DNA from: VRUE01 sp963762205
Lineage (GTDB): Bacteria; Actinomycetota; Thermoleophilia; Solirubrobacterales; 70-9
DNA: 64,000 nucleotides
Direction: 5' to 3'
Assembly (NCBI GenBank): GCA_963762205.1
Contig: CAVXJZ010000002.1
Location: 434,001 to 498,000 of the forward strand
This document shows, one piece after another, positions 17,888-25,723 of this stretch (positions are counted from its first letter, which is position 1; each line of letters starts with the position of its first letter). The notes beneath the pieces were generated by a model. The model was not told where the DNA came from. It did not search any database and worked only from the letters and a program-made list of their open reading frames with translations. Position numbers and translations under genes: made by a program.

Positions 17888-18631
17888 CTAAGTTAACCGG
17901 CTCAGGAAGCGGCGGGTCTCGACTCGCTGCGGGGAGTCGAGCACACGCTCGGGCGTGCCCTGCTCGGCGATCCGGCCCTCGTGCAGGAAGGCGACCTGGT
18001 CGGCGACCTCGCGCGCGAAGCCCATCTCGTGGGTCGCGATCACCATCGTCATCCCCGCCTCCTTGAGGTCGCGCACCGCCTCCAGCACCTCACCGACCAA
18101 CTCCGGGTCGAGGGCGCTGGTCACCTCGTCGAGGAGCAGGGCGCGGGGGCGGCCGGCGAAGGCCCTGGCGATCGCGACACGCTGCTGCTGACCGCCGGAG
18201 AGATCGTCGGGACGGTCGCCCTCGCGGCCCTCGAGGCCGAAGCGGCGGAGCAGCCCCCGGCCGCGCTCCTCGGCCTCGCGGCGGCCGACCCCGTGGGCCC
18301 GCATCTCGCCGAGCACGACGTTCTGCAACGCCGTCATGTGGGGGAAGAGGTTGTAGGCCTGGAAGACGACGCCGAGCCGTCGCCGCACTGCGACGGTCTC
18401 GACCGCGGGGTCGGTGATCACCTCGCCGTCGAGGAGGATGTCGCCGTCGTCGATGTCCTCGAGCAGGTCGATGCAGCGCAGCAGGGTCGACTTGCCCGAG
18501 CCGGAGGCGCCGATCAGCGCCACCGCCTCGTGCTCGCGGACGGTCAGGTCGACCCCACGCAGGACCTGGCGCTCGCCGAAGGCCTTGGTCACCCCCCGCA
18601 CCTCGAGCACCGGCGCGCCGGCGGCGCTCAT
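17888..18631 (-). CDS. Polar amino-acid ABC transporter ATP-binding protein
   Basis: A 247-residue ABC ATPase: Walker A GASGSGKST, Q-loop FQAYNLFPHMTALQNV, signature LSGGQQQRVAIARA, Walker B LLLDEVTSALDPE, and the H-loop ATHEMGFA. The NLFPHMT stretch and GQQQR signature place it with GlnQ/HisP-type importers. Its ATG overlaps the stop of the PE-A mini-ORF, and the permease and binding protein lie directly upstream in the same direction. Confidence 0.93.
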   Translation of the reverse strand: MSAAGAPVLEVRGVTKAFGERQVLRGVDLTVREHEAVALIGASGSGKSTLLRCIDLLEDIDDGDILLDGEVITDPAVETVAVRRRLGVVFQAYNLFPHMTALQNVVLGEMRAHGVGRREAEERGRGLLRRFGLEGREGDRPDDLSGGQQQRVAIARAFAGRPRALLLDEVTSALDPELVGEVLEAVRDLKEAGMTMVIATHEMGFAREVADQVAFLHEGRIAEQGTPERVLDSPQRVETRRFLSRLT

Positions 18632-18699
18632 CGCAAATCCTCGCGCTTCGCTCGCGGCGCGAGGAAGCAGATATGGACGCTTGCTCGCTCCGCGCTCAT
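18628..18699 (-). repeat. PE-A palindromic element, copy 3, with a 23-codon mini-ORF coupled on both sides
   Basis: It encodes M-S-A-E-R-A-S-V-H-I-C-F-L-A-P-R-A-K-R-E-D-L-R then TGA. Its ATG overlaps the permease stop (ATGA) and its TGA overlaps the ATPase ATG (ATGA). As RNA it folds: CGCGG-A-GCGAG pairs with CTCGC-G-CCGCG, and AAGC pairs with GCTT around a CATAT loop. It shares loop and arms with copies 1 and 2. Confidence 0.65.
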
Positions 18700-19538
18700 C
18701 GAATTGCCCCCTCCGGCCCGCCGCCGATCCGGTCGACGACCCGGGCGAAGGGAACGGTGACCGCCAGGTAGAGCAGCGCCGCGGCGATCAGCGGCGTGTA
18801 GTTGAAGTCCTCGCCCTGGATGATCTGGGCGATGCGGAAGGCCTCCTGGGGGCCGAGGATCGAGACCAGGGCGACGTCCTTCTGCAGGGCGACGAAGTCG
18901 TTGAGCAGCGGCGGCGCCACCCGGCGCACGGCCTGCGGCAGGATCACGTGGCGCATCGCCTGGCCGTCGGTGAGGCCGACCGCGAGCGCCGCGTCGCGCT
19001 GGCCTCGGTGGACCGAGCGGATGCCGGCCCGGTAGACCTCGGCGACGTAGGCGCTGTAGGAGAGCCCGAGCGCGATCCCGCCGAGGACGACCGGGTCGGT
19101 GGGCAACCCGGTCAGCCGCAGGGCCGGGATGCCGAAGCCGATCAGGTAGACGAGCAGGATCGTCGGGATCCCGCGAAAGAGGTCGACGAAGACGGTCCCG
19201 AGCAGGCGCAGCGGGAAGAGGGCCGGGGCGCGGCTGGTGCGGGTCAGGGCGACCAGCAGCCCGACGATCAGGACCGCGATCTCGACGACCACGAACAGCT
19301 TGACGTCGAGCCAGAAGCCCGAGAGCACATCCGGAAAGGAACTCTTGAAGACGCTCCAGGAGAAGAAGGTCTCCCTGACCGCCGGCCAGCCGGGACTGGT
19401 CAGAATCCAGGCGGCGAGGCCGCCGAGGACGACGACCGTGGACGCCGCCGCGATCGCCTGGCCACGCCGCGCCTGGCGGTGCCGTGCCGCCTCCCTTTCC
19501 AGGCGGCGGTTGCCGAGTGTTGCCGCGGAACCGTTCAA
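18696..19538 (-). CDS. Polar amino-acid ABC transporter permease
   Basis: A 280-residue HisM/GlnP-type permease with a basic N-terminus and about five membrane helices (for example ASTVVVLGGLAAWILT and LFVVVEIAVLIVGLLVAL). The EAA loop reads AALAVGLTDGQAMRHVILPQA. The FRGIPTILLVYLIGFG segment is characteristic of this permease class. It lies between the binding protein and the ATPase, so one polypeptide probably dimerises to form the channel. Confidence 0.92.
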   Translation of the reverse strand: MNGSAATLGNRRLEREAARHRQARRGQAIAAASTVVVLGGLAAWILTSPGWPAVRETFFSWSVFKSSFPDVLSGFWLDVKLFVVVEIAVLIVGLLVALTRTSRAPALFPLRLLGTVFVDLFRGIPTILLVYLIGFGIPALRLTGLPTDPVVLGGIALGLSYSAYVAEVYRAGIRSVHRGQRDAALAVGLTDGQAMRHVILPQAVRRVAPPLLNDFVALQKDVALVSILGPQEAFRIAQIIQGEDFNYTPLIAAALLYLAVTVPFARVVDRIGGGPEGAIR

Positions 19539-19617
19539 CCGGCGCCGATTGTGACCGCGGCCGGGGACGCCGCCGCCGGTGCGACGCGGTCAGCCGCGGC
19601 CGGAGCGCGGCGGCCGA

Positions 19618-20472
19618 TCAGCGCAGCTGCGGAGCGCCGGCGGCCTGGCTCATCCAGCGCCGGGTGATGCTCGCCAGTTCGCCCGAGTCCCGCATCTCTT
19701 CGATCGCGTAGGTGACGCAGGCCGTGAGCGGGGAGCCCTTGTCGAGCAGGGCTCCCCAGCGGTCGCCGCCCGGGGCGCTGAACTGGCCGACGACCGTCGC
19801 GTTCGGCACCTGGACCGCGGTCAGGTAGAGCGCGGTCGGCAGGTCGACCACGACGACGTCGACCTGGCCGTTCTTGAGTGCGGTGACGACGTCGTTGGAG
19901 CTGTTGAAGACCTGGGGGTCCTCGCTCGGGTCGATCTCGTCTTCGACCGCCGCGAGGCTGGTCGTGCCGATCTGGACGCCGATTCTCGCGTCCTGCAGCT
20001 CGGCGAGCGATTCGGCGCTCGCCGCATCGGAGTCCTTGAGCGCGACGACCGCCTGGTTGGCCGTGTAGTAAGGCGCCGAGAAGTCGACCGCCTTTCTGCG
20101 CTGCGGGGTGATCGAGATCTGGTTGACGTCGAAGTCGAAGTCCTTCGGGCCCGGCGCGTAGGAGGAGTTGAACGGCTCGATCGTCCACTTCACGTCCGAC
20201 CTCGCGAAGCCGAGCTGGTCGGCGATCGCGTAGGCGACGGCGCTCTCGAAGCCCTTGCCGTTGGCCGGGTCGTCGTCTTCGAAGTAGGGCGGATAGGCCG
20301 GCTTGTCGGTCGCGATCGTAAGCACGCCCGTGGCCCGGGTTTCGAGCTGAGCGGGCGTGCAGTCGCCGGCGGCGGCTACCGTCGAGCCGGTGTCGTCGTC
20401 GGAGCTGCTGCCGCAGGCCACGACCAGCAGCGCGAGTGCCGCGGCCGCCAGGAGCGCGACCGGTAGCTTCAT
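19618..20472 (-). CDS. Amino-acid ABC transporter substrate-binding lipoprotein
   Basis: A 284-residue exported protein from ATG 20472 (GTG 20484 is four codons longer). The signal peptide ends in the lipobox LLVVAC, and a Ser/Asp-rich linker follows. The SBP_bac_3 fold shows VLTIATDKPAYPPYF, DFDVNQISITPQRRKAVDFSAPYY, GVQIGTTS, and VDVVVVDLPTALYL. The Asp in the DVNQ segment and Arg in TPQRR fit ligand binding in polar amino-acid binders. First gene of the transporter set. Confidence 0.92.
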   Translation of the reverse strand: MKLPVALLAAAALALLVVACGSSSDDDTGSTVAAAGDCTPAQLETRATGVLTIATDKPAYPPYFEDDDPANGKGFESAVAYAIADQLGFARSDVKWTIEPFNSSYAPGPKDFDFDVNQISITPQRRKAVDFSAPYYTANQAVVALKDSDAASAESLAELQDARIGVQIGTTSLAAVEDEIDPSEDPQVFNSSNDVVTALKNGQVDVVVVDLPTALYLTAVQVPNATVVGQFSAPGGDRWGALLDKGSPLTACVTYAIEEMRDSGELASITRRWMSQAAGAPQLR

Positions 20473-20520
20473 GGGCGAGCGCACGCGGGCACCCTACTCC
20501 CTGCAACACTGCCCGCGCAA

Positions 20521-20889
20521 ATGGCCCTTTCCCGGACAGCCCTGGCCGCCTTCTTCACCACCACCGGCGTGCTCCACTTCGTCATCCCGCGCAGCTACGA
20601 GGCGATGATGCCGCCCTGGCTCCCGGCCCATCGCGAGGCGGTGATCGTCAGCGGCGTCGCCGAGATCGTCGGCGGCGCGGCCCTGGTCCCCCGCCCCACC
20701 CGGCGCCTCGCCCGCTGGTGGCTGCTCGCCCTGCTGGTCGCCGTGTTCCCGGCCAACGTCCACATGGCGGCAAATCCGGAGCAGGTCAGGGGCCTGGACC
20801 TGGACCGGGTTCCGCGCTGGGCGCTCTGGGCCCGGCTGCCCCTGCAGCCGCTGGCGATGCTCTGGGTCTGGCGCGCCACAGGCGACTGA
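20521..20889 (+). CDS. DoxX-family membrane protein
   Basis: A 122-residue, four-helix membrane protein with TTTGVLHFVIPRSYEAMMPPWLP and a second helix VSGVAEIVGGAALV, typical of DoxX-like proteins. Some relatives act in redox or sulfur metabolism, but the role here is unknown. It is divergent from the ABC transporter binding-protein gene. Confidence 0.8.
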   Translation: MALSRTALAAFFTTTGVLHFVIPRSYEAMMPPWLPAHREAVIVSGVAEIVGGAALVPRPTRRLARWWLLALLVAVFPANVHMAANPEQVRGLDLDRVPRWALWARLPLQPLAMLWVWRATGD

Positions 20890-20956
20890 GCAGGCCCTGT
20901 CGCAGCGCACGGCCGCTAGCCTCGCCTGGGAACGATCGGGCGGCGGAGGCGGCGCC

Positions 20957-21493
20957 CTATTCGGGCAGGAAGCCTTCGAGTATCCCCAGGCCCGCTTCCC
21001 CGAGGCCGAGTATCGAGCCGCCGCCTTCGAACAGCGACCGCGCGTCGGTGACCAGTTCGATCGCCTCGTCGAGCGGGATCGACCGCACCACCCGGCGCAG
21101 GGGCACCGCGATGAAGGCCGCGAGCGCCCCCGCTTCTTCGGCGTCGTCGATCGCGCGCAGCAGGCCGGCCCGGATCGCGCGGGCCAGCTGCGCGTCGCCG
21201 ATGTCGTAGCGATCGAGGAACCTCTGCCGCGACTCTTCTGTGGCAAGCGCCCGGGCCAGCGTCTCCCGGCTCACCCCCAGCTTGCAGGCGGCCCCGTCGA
21301 GGGCCGAGAGCGAGAACTGCTCGGCGATCTGCTGCAGGCCTTCGGGGTCGCGCCACTCGCGCGGCTGGCAGGGGTCCTGGGTCTTCCCGGGCTCGTAGCT
21401 GGAGCCGCCGGCGAGGAGATAGGCGCCGACGAGCACGGCGGCGGCGGCCAGCGACCCGAGGACGAGGAGCCTGTCGCGATTCGCGCCCATCAC
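20957..21493 (-). CDS. Membrane-anchored protein of unknown function
   Basis: A 178-residue protein with one N-terminal hydrophobic helix (RLLVLGSLAAAAVLVGAYLLAGG) and an all-helical exterior domain. The part SLSALDGAACKLGVSRETLARALAT resembles a small helix-turn-helix fold, and the rest is an amphipathic helical bundle. No family recognised. Its ATG overlaps the stop of the MFS transporter (ATGA), suggesting a joint role. Confidence 0.7.
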   Translation of the reverse strand: MMGANRDRLLVLGSLAAAAVLVGAYLLAGGSSYEPGKTQDPCQPREWRDPEGLQQIAEQFSLSALDGAACKLGVSRETLARALATEESRQRFLDRYDIGDAQLARAIRAGLLRAIDDAEEAGALAAFIAVPLRRVVRSIPLDEAIELVTDARSLFEGGGSILGLGEAGLGILEGFLPE

Positions 21494-22860
21494 AGATCGA
21501 CCCTCCGCGCCAGGCCGATCGGGATCAGGGCGAGCAGGGCCATCAGCGCCCCGAGCGCGAACGACGGGCTGAACGCATGGGTGGCGCCGCGGTCGAGCTG
21601 GTCCTGGAGGTCTTCCCGCAGGTCGACGACCGCCTGGCGCTCATCGGGGCTCTCGGGCAGCGGCTCGAAGACCGGGCCGATCGTCGGCACCCGCCCGCGC
21701 TCTTCCTCGAGGCGCCGGTCGATCCGCTGCCCGAGCTGGATCTTGAGCAGCGGACTGACGCGGGAATCGAGGACGACGGCGGTTCCGGCGTCGATCGCGT
21801 CGGTGCGCTGCTCGGCGATGTCGCTGGTGAAGATCGGGGTCAGGGCCAGCAGCCCGATGACCACGCCCGCATGGCGCGCCGAGATCGTCCAGCCTCCGTG
21901 CAGGGCCTGCGGAGCCCGTCCGGCGAGGGCCGTCTCGGTGAGGGCGGAGAGGACCAGGGCGAGGCCGAGGCCGACGAGGACCTGCGGCGGCACGGTGAGC
22001 ACTACCTCGGCCTCGGGCAGGAGCGCCAGGCCGCCGAGGCCGCCGGCGACGAGGATCGCGCCGGCGGCCGCACGCGCGCGCGTGCTCAGCGCGAAGGAGC
22101 CGATGCGCCCACCGGCGAGGGCGAAGATCGGCATCACCGAGACGACGATCGCGGCGCCGATCGGCGACATCCGCCAGCCCTCGATGAGGAGCAGGACGAG
22201 GAGGAAGAGGGCGGCGGCGATCGCCGCTGAGATCAGCATCAGGGCGAGGTTGGCGAGCAGGTGCGGGCGACCGGTCCGACGCAGCTCGGTCTGGACGATC
22301 CCGGTCGCCGCCTCATGCCTCGCCACGGCGAGGATCGGCACCGCCGCCGCGATCGCGACCGGGACCTGGACCAGGAAGATCGACTGCCAGGAGACGAGCT
22401 CGGTCAGCACGCCGCCGATCGCCGGGCCGAGCGCCGCGCCGGCGGCCCCCGCGCCCGCCCAGAGGACCGTCGCGCGCCGCTCCGAGCCGACCGTCGCCGG
22501 CAGCAGCTCCAGCACAGCGGTCACGGCCGCCGCGCCGCCGAGCGCCTGCACGCAGCGGGCCGCGATCAGGGTCTCGAGCTGCGCGGAGAGCCCGCAGGCG
22601 AGGCTGGCGCCGGCGAAGACCGCCAGCCCGACCGCGGCCGCCCGCCCCGGGCCGACGCGCCGCGCCAGGTGGGCCGCGGGCACCGCAGCCAGCGCCATCA
22701 CAAGGTTGAAGGAGACGAGCACCCAGGTGACCGCCCGGACGCTCGTGTCCAGCTCGCGGTAGATGTCGGGCAGGGCGAGCACGACCACCGAGGAGTCGGC
22801 GAGAACCAGGCCGACGGCGAGCGCCAGCGCCGCCGTCCGGGGTCGGGGCGCCTCGCTCAC
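21490..22860 (-). CDS. MFS drug/solute exporter (DHA2-like), with a large extracytoplasmic loop near the C-terminus
   Basis: A 456-residue transporter with about 12 hydrophobic helices. The first helix carries LVLADSSVVVLALPDIYRELD, close to the DHA2 (EmrB/QacA) signature, and the motif A-like AHLARRVGPGRAA follows helix 2. Between the last helices lies a roughly 110-residue soluble insert rich in charged residues (ending DLREDLQDQLDRG), which is unusual for DHA2. It overlaps the transglycosylase gene start and the downstream helical protein. Substrate unknown. Confidence 0.85.
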   Translation of the reverse strand: MSEAPRPRTAALALAVGLVLADSSVVVLALPDIYRELDTSVRAVTWVLVSFNLVMALAAVPAAHLARRVGPGRAAAVGLAVFAGASLACGLSAQLETLIAARCVQALGGAAAVTAVLELLPATVGSERRATVLWAGAGAAGAALGPAIGGVLTELVSWQSIFLVQVPVAIAAAVPILAVARHEAATGIVQTELRRTGRPHLLANLALMLISAAIAAALFLLVLLLIEGWRMSPIGAAIVVSVMPIFALAGGRIGSFALSTRARAAAGAILVAGGLGGLALLPEAEVVLTVPPQVLVGLGLALVLSALTETALAGRAPQALHGGWTISARHAGVVIGLLALTPIFTSDIAEQRTDAIDAGTAVVLDSRVSPLLKIQLGQRIDRRLEEERGRVPTIGPVFEPLPESPDERQAVVDLREDLQDQLDRGATHAFSPSFALGALMALLALIPIGLARRVDL

Positions 22861-23435
22861 CGGTAGCCGAGCTCCTCGGGGTACTTGCTCCGGTATTCGT
22901 CCTGCTTCTCGAGCACGTCTTCAACATACGCGCGGGTCTCGGGGAAGCGGATTTCGCTGAGGCTAAGGTTGCTTCCGCCCCATCGGTCCGCGTTCGTGGG
23001 ACCGGCGTTGTAGGCGGCGAGGACGGCGACCACGTCGTTGTCGTAGCGCTTGAGGAGTTCCCGGAGCAGGAACGTGCCGTAGCGGATGTTGATTTCGGGG
23101 TCCGAGAGGTCCTCCAGCTCGAAGGTCGTCCCACCGCTCAGCCGCTCGATTTCCCGCGCCGACTCCGGGGTGATCTGCATCAGGCCGCGGGCGCCGGCGT
23201 CCGAGGTCTGGTCGCGAAAGCGCGACTCGGAGTAGATCACCGCCGCGATCAAGGAGGCGTCGACGCCCTTGTCCGCGGCCTGCTGACGAATCACGTCCTC
23301 GTGGTCGAGCGGCAGCGTCAGTTCGTCGATCGCCTTATCCAGGACGCCCGTCGCCACCAGCGTCACGGCCCCGGCCGCGACCACGGCCACGGCCCCGGCT
23401 GCGAGCAAACGCCGGCGGCGCTTCCTGCGCTTCAT
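22857..23435 (-). CDS. Lytic transglycosylase (SLT domain)
   Basis: A 192-residue protein with a very basic N-terminus (MKRRKRRRRLLAAG) and a signal-anchor helix, then the SLT fold: LIAAVIYSESRFRDQTSD with the catalytic Glu, GARGLMQITPESA, LSDPEINIRYGTFLL and VVAVLAAYNAGPTNADRWGG. It cleaves peptidoglycan outside the membrane. The ATG at 23435 overlaps the coaE stop as ATGA. Confidence 0.92.
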   Translation of the reverse strand: MKRRKRRRRLLAAGAVAVVAAGAVTLVATGVLDKAIDELTLPLDHEDVIRQQAADKGVDASLIAAVIYSESRFRDQTSDAGARGLMQITPESAREIERLSGGTTFELEDLSDPEINIRYGTFLLRELLKRYDNDVVAVLAAYNAGPTNADRWGGSNLSLSEIRFPETRAYVEDVLEKQDEYRSKYPEELGYR

Positions 23436-24013
23436 TCCCTCAGCTTCTCGACGAGCGCGGACAGCGCCCGCTCGAGGTCCTCGGGGGTCCCGTCGTTCTC
23501 GATCACATGCTCGGCGCGCCGCGCCTTCTCGCCCTGGTCGAGCTGGCGCGCGTCGCGCTCGGCGACGAGCGCATGGCCGCGGGCCTCGGCGCGGGCGCGA
23601 CGCACCTGGTCGGTTGCGACGACGGCGACGCTGGTGTCGAAGACGCCCTCCATCTCGGACTCGAAGAGCAGCGGCACCTCGACCACCGCGAGCTCGGCCT
23701 CGGCCGGCAGCGAGGCGAGGAAGGCGCCGACCCTCTCGCCTACGAGCGGATGGATCTGCGACTCGAGCCACGCAAGCTGCTCGGGATCGGCGAAGACGAT
23801 CTCCCCGACGCGGGCACGATCGACTCTCCCGGCGGGCGCCACGTCGGTTCCCCAGCGCTCGATCAGCCGCCCGAGCAGCGGCTCGGAGTCGAGCAGCTCG
23901 TGGACCACCGCGTCACTCGAGATCGTCGCCGCGCCGAGCCGTTCGAAGGCGGCCAACGCCGTCGACTTGCCTGCCGCGATCCCGCCCGTGAGGCCGATCG
24001 TCAGCGGCGGCAT
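23432..24013 (-). CDS. coaE: Dephospho-CoA kinase
   Basis: CoaE phosphorylates dephospho-CoA, the last step of CoA synthesis. The 193-residue protein has the P-loop GLTGGIAAGKST, the DAVVHELL Asp, the HPLV motif (SQIHPLVGERV) and the VEVPLLFESEM stretch. It follows rpsA on the same strand and precedes the transglycosylase. Confidence 0.95.
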   Translation of the reverse strand: MPPLTIGLTGGIAAGKSTALAAFERLGAATISSDAVVHELLDSEPLLGRLIERWGTDVAPAGRVDRARVGEIVFADPEQLAWLESQIHPLVGERVGAFLASLPAEAELAVVEVPLLFESEMEGVFDTSVAVVATDQVRRARAEARGHALVAERDARQLDQGEKARRAEHVIENDGTPEDLERALSALVEKLRE

Positions 24014-24047
24014 CGCGCCCGGCTAGGACTCGTCGGTCGCCTCGGCC

Positions 24048-25508
24048 TCAGGCTCGGGCGCCGTCTCTGCCTCGGCCTCGGGCGCCGTCTGCGGATGCCT
24101 CGGGCTCCTCGGGGTGCCTCGGCTCTGCCTCGGCATCGTCCTCCGCCTGCTCAGCCTCGGCAGCGGCCTCGGGCGCCTCCTCTACGGAGTCGTCCTGGGG
24201 GAGCTCAGCCTCAGACGCCTCGTCCGCGGGTGGCGTAGAGGTGGGCTCCTCGCCCGCAGCTTGCGAGGACGAGGAGTCCTCCTCTGCGACAGGACCCGCG
24301 GTCGTGGGGTCTGAGCCCTCAGCCGGTTCCCCGGACGCCTCCGCAATCTGGGCGCCGAGGTCCTGCATGGGCATGTTCTGGCCCTCGACCCGCTTGATGC
24401 TGAGCGAGAGGCGGCGGCGCTCCTCGTCGATCTCGAGGATCTTGACGTTGAGGCTCGTGCCCGGCTCGACGACCTCGCTCGGGCTCTCGACGTGGTGGTC
24501 GGCGAGCTCGGAGATGTGGACCAGCCCCTCGACCCCGGGAAGGATCTCGACGAAGGCGCCGAAGGCGACGACCTTGGTCACCGTGCCCTCGAGCACGTCG
24601 CCGGAGCGATGGGTGCTGACCACTCGCTGCCACGGGTCCTCCTGGGTCTGCTTGAGGCCGAGCGAGATCCGCTGGCGGTCGCGGTCGATGTCGAGGACTT
24701 TGATCCTCACGTCGTCGCCGATCGCGACGACCTCGGAGGGATGGTTGACGTGGCTCCAGGAAAGCTCGGAGATGTGGATCAGGCCGTCGATGCCGTCGAG
24801 GTCGACGAAGGCGCCGAAGTCGACGATGTTGGAGATCTTGCCCTCGACGACCTGGCCCGGCTGGAGGCGGTCGAGGATCTGCTCGCGGACCTCCTTGCGC
24901 TCTTCCTCGAGCACCGCGCGCCGCGAGAGGACGACGTTGTTGCGGCTCCGGTTGAGCTCGATCACTTTGCATTCGAGTGTCTGGCCCATGAACTCGTCGA
25001 GGTTGTGGACGCGGCGTATGTCGACCAGCGAGGCGGGCAGGAAGCCGCGTACCCCGAGGTCGAGGATCAGGCCGCCCTTGACGACCTCGATCACGCTGCC
25101 TTCGACCGGCTCGCCCGACTCGGCGGCGGTCTCGATGCGGCGCCAGGCCTTCTCGAAGCGCGCCCGCTTCTTGGAGAGGATCAGGCGTCCCTCGGCGTCT
25201 TCCTTGGTGAGTACGAGGGCGTCGACCTCCTCGCCGAGCTCGACCTCCTCGCCCGGGTCGACCGACTTCCTGATCGAGAGCTCGTTGGAGGGGATGACCC
25301 CCTCCGACTTGTAGCCGATGTCGACCAGGACCTCGTCTTTGTCGATCCGCACGACGCGCCCGTTGACCACGTCCCCCTCGTCGAAGGAGACCATCGTCGC
25401 CGCGTAGTTGGGGACGATCTTTCCGTCGACTTCGAGGAGCAGGCCTCCGGAGCCCTCGATCGGGCTGCCCGCCGGCGCGGGCGGCGTCAATGTCTCGGTC
25501 GCTGACAC
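24048..25508 (-). CDS. rpsA: 30S ribosomal protein S1 (four S1 domains, acidic tail)
   Basis: This RNA-binding protein helps mRNA load on the 30S subunit. From GTG 25508 it has 486 residues: four S1 OB-folds (GDVVNGRVVRIDKDEVLVDIG; GSVIEVVKGGLILDLG; GKISNIVDFGAFVDL with GLIHISELSW; GTVTKVVAFGAFVEI with GLVHISELAD) and an acidic Glu/Ala-rich tail. ATG 25535 is an alternative start. Near 24088 the tail switches to an Arg-rich frame. The +1 frame continues as TAPEAEAETAPEPEAEATDES to a stop at 24023, which suits an acidic tail better, so the last about 12 residues are uncertain. Confidence 0.93.
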   Translation of the reverse strand: MSATETLTPPAPAGSPIEGSGGLLLEVDGKIVPNYAATMVSFDEGDVVNGRVVRIDKDEVLVDIGYKSEGVIPSNELSIRKSVDPGEEVELGEEVDALVLTKEDAEGRLILSKKRARFEKAWRRIETAAESGEPVEGSVIEVVKGGLILDLGVRGFLPASLVDIRRVHNLDEFMGQTLECKVIELNRSRNNVVLSRRAVLEEERKEVREQILDRLQPGQVVEGKISNIVDFGAFVDLDGIDGLIHISELSWSHVNHPSEVVAIGDDVRIKVLDIDRDRQRISLGLKQTQEDPWQRVVSTHRSGDVLEGTVTKVVAFGAFVEILPGVEGLVHISELADHHVESPSEVVEPGTSLNVKILEIDEERRRLSLSIKRVEGQNMPMQDLGAQIAEASGEPAEGSDPTTAGPVAEEDSSSSQAAGEEPTSTPPADEASEAELPQDDSVEEAPEAAAEAEQAEDDAEAEPRHPEEPEASADGARGRGRDGARA

Positions 25509-25509
25509 A

Positions 25510-25542
25510 GCGGGCAATAATGGCAGAAACAACATTGCCCGC
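25510..25542 (-). promoter_or_regulatory. Inverted repeat next to the rpsA start
   Basis: Perfect 9-bp arms GCGGGCAAT (25510-25518) and ATTGCCCGC (25534-25542) enclose 15 AT-rich bases, ending one base before the GTG start of rpsA. It could be an operator, or an mRNA hairpin used in S1 autoregulation. If the upstream ATG is used, it would be coding instead. Confidence 0.4.
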
Positions 25543-25599
25543 CTCTCCTCTGCTCTCGCCCCGCTCGCGCTCACCATCACCGGCGGCCTCGCGAGCGGG

Positions 25600-25715
25600 G
25601 CTTCCGCGTCCGGGGCGGGCGGGCAAGAGCGCCCCGCGGCCGACCCTCTCGCGTCCGGGGATGGCGGGGGTCGTCCGAGGGCTTCCGCGTCCGAGGCGGC
25701 CGGGGGTCGATACCC
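25600..25715. repeat. Imperfect tandem repeat between rpsA and the FAD oxidoreductase
   Basis: The block CGCGTCCGGGG/CGCGTCCGAGG followed by a G-rich run recurs at about 25612, 25651 and 25686. With the rpsA leader it fills the 215-bp divergent gap. I see no clear promoter boxes in it. Confidence 0.4.
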
Positions 25716-25723
25716 TGCGAGCG

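Noticed and set aside
17925..17950. TCGACTC/GAGTCGA inverted repeat in the ABC ATPase gene
   Set aside because: Inside a conserved coding region with normal codon use, so probably incidental.
15778..18066. Very long open frame on the plus strand opposite uvrB and the ABC ATPase
   Set aside because: It is antisense to two clearly conserved genes, has a composition of mirrored codons rich in Arg/Asp/Val/Leu and shows no domain. Long antisense frames are expected at this GC content.
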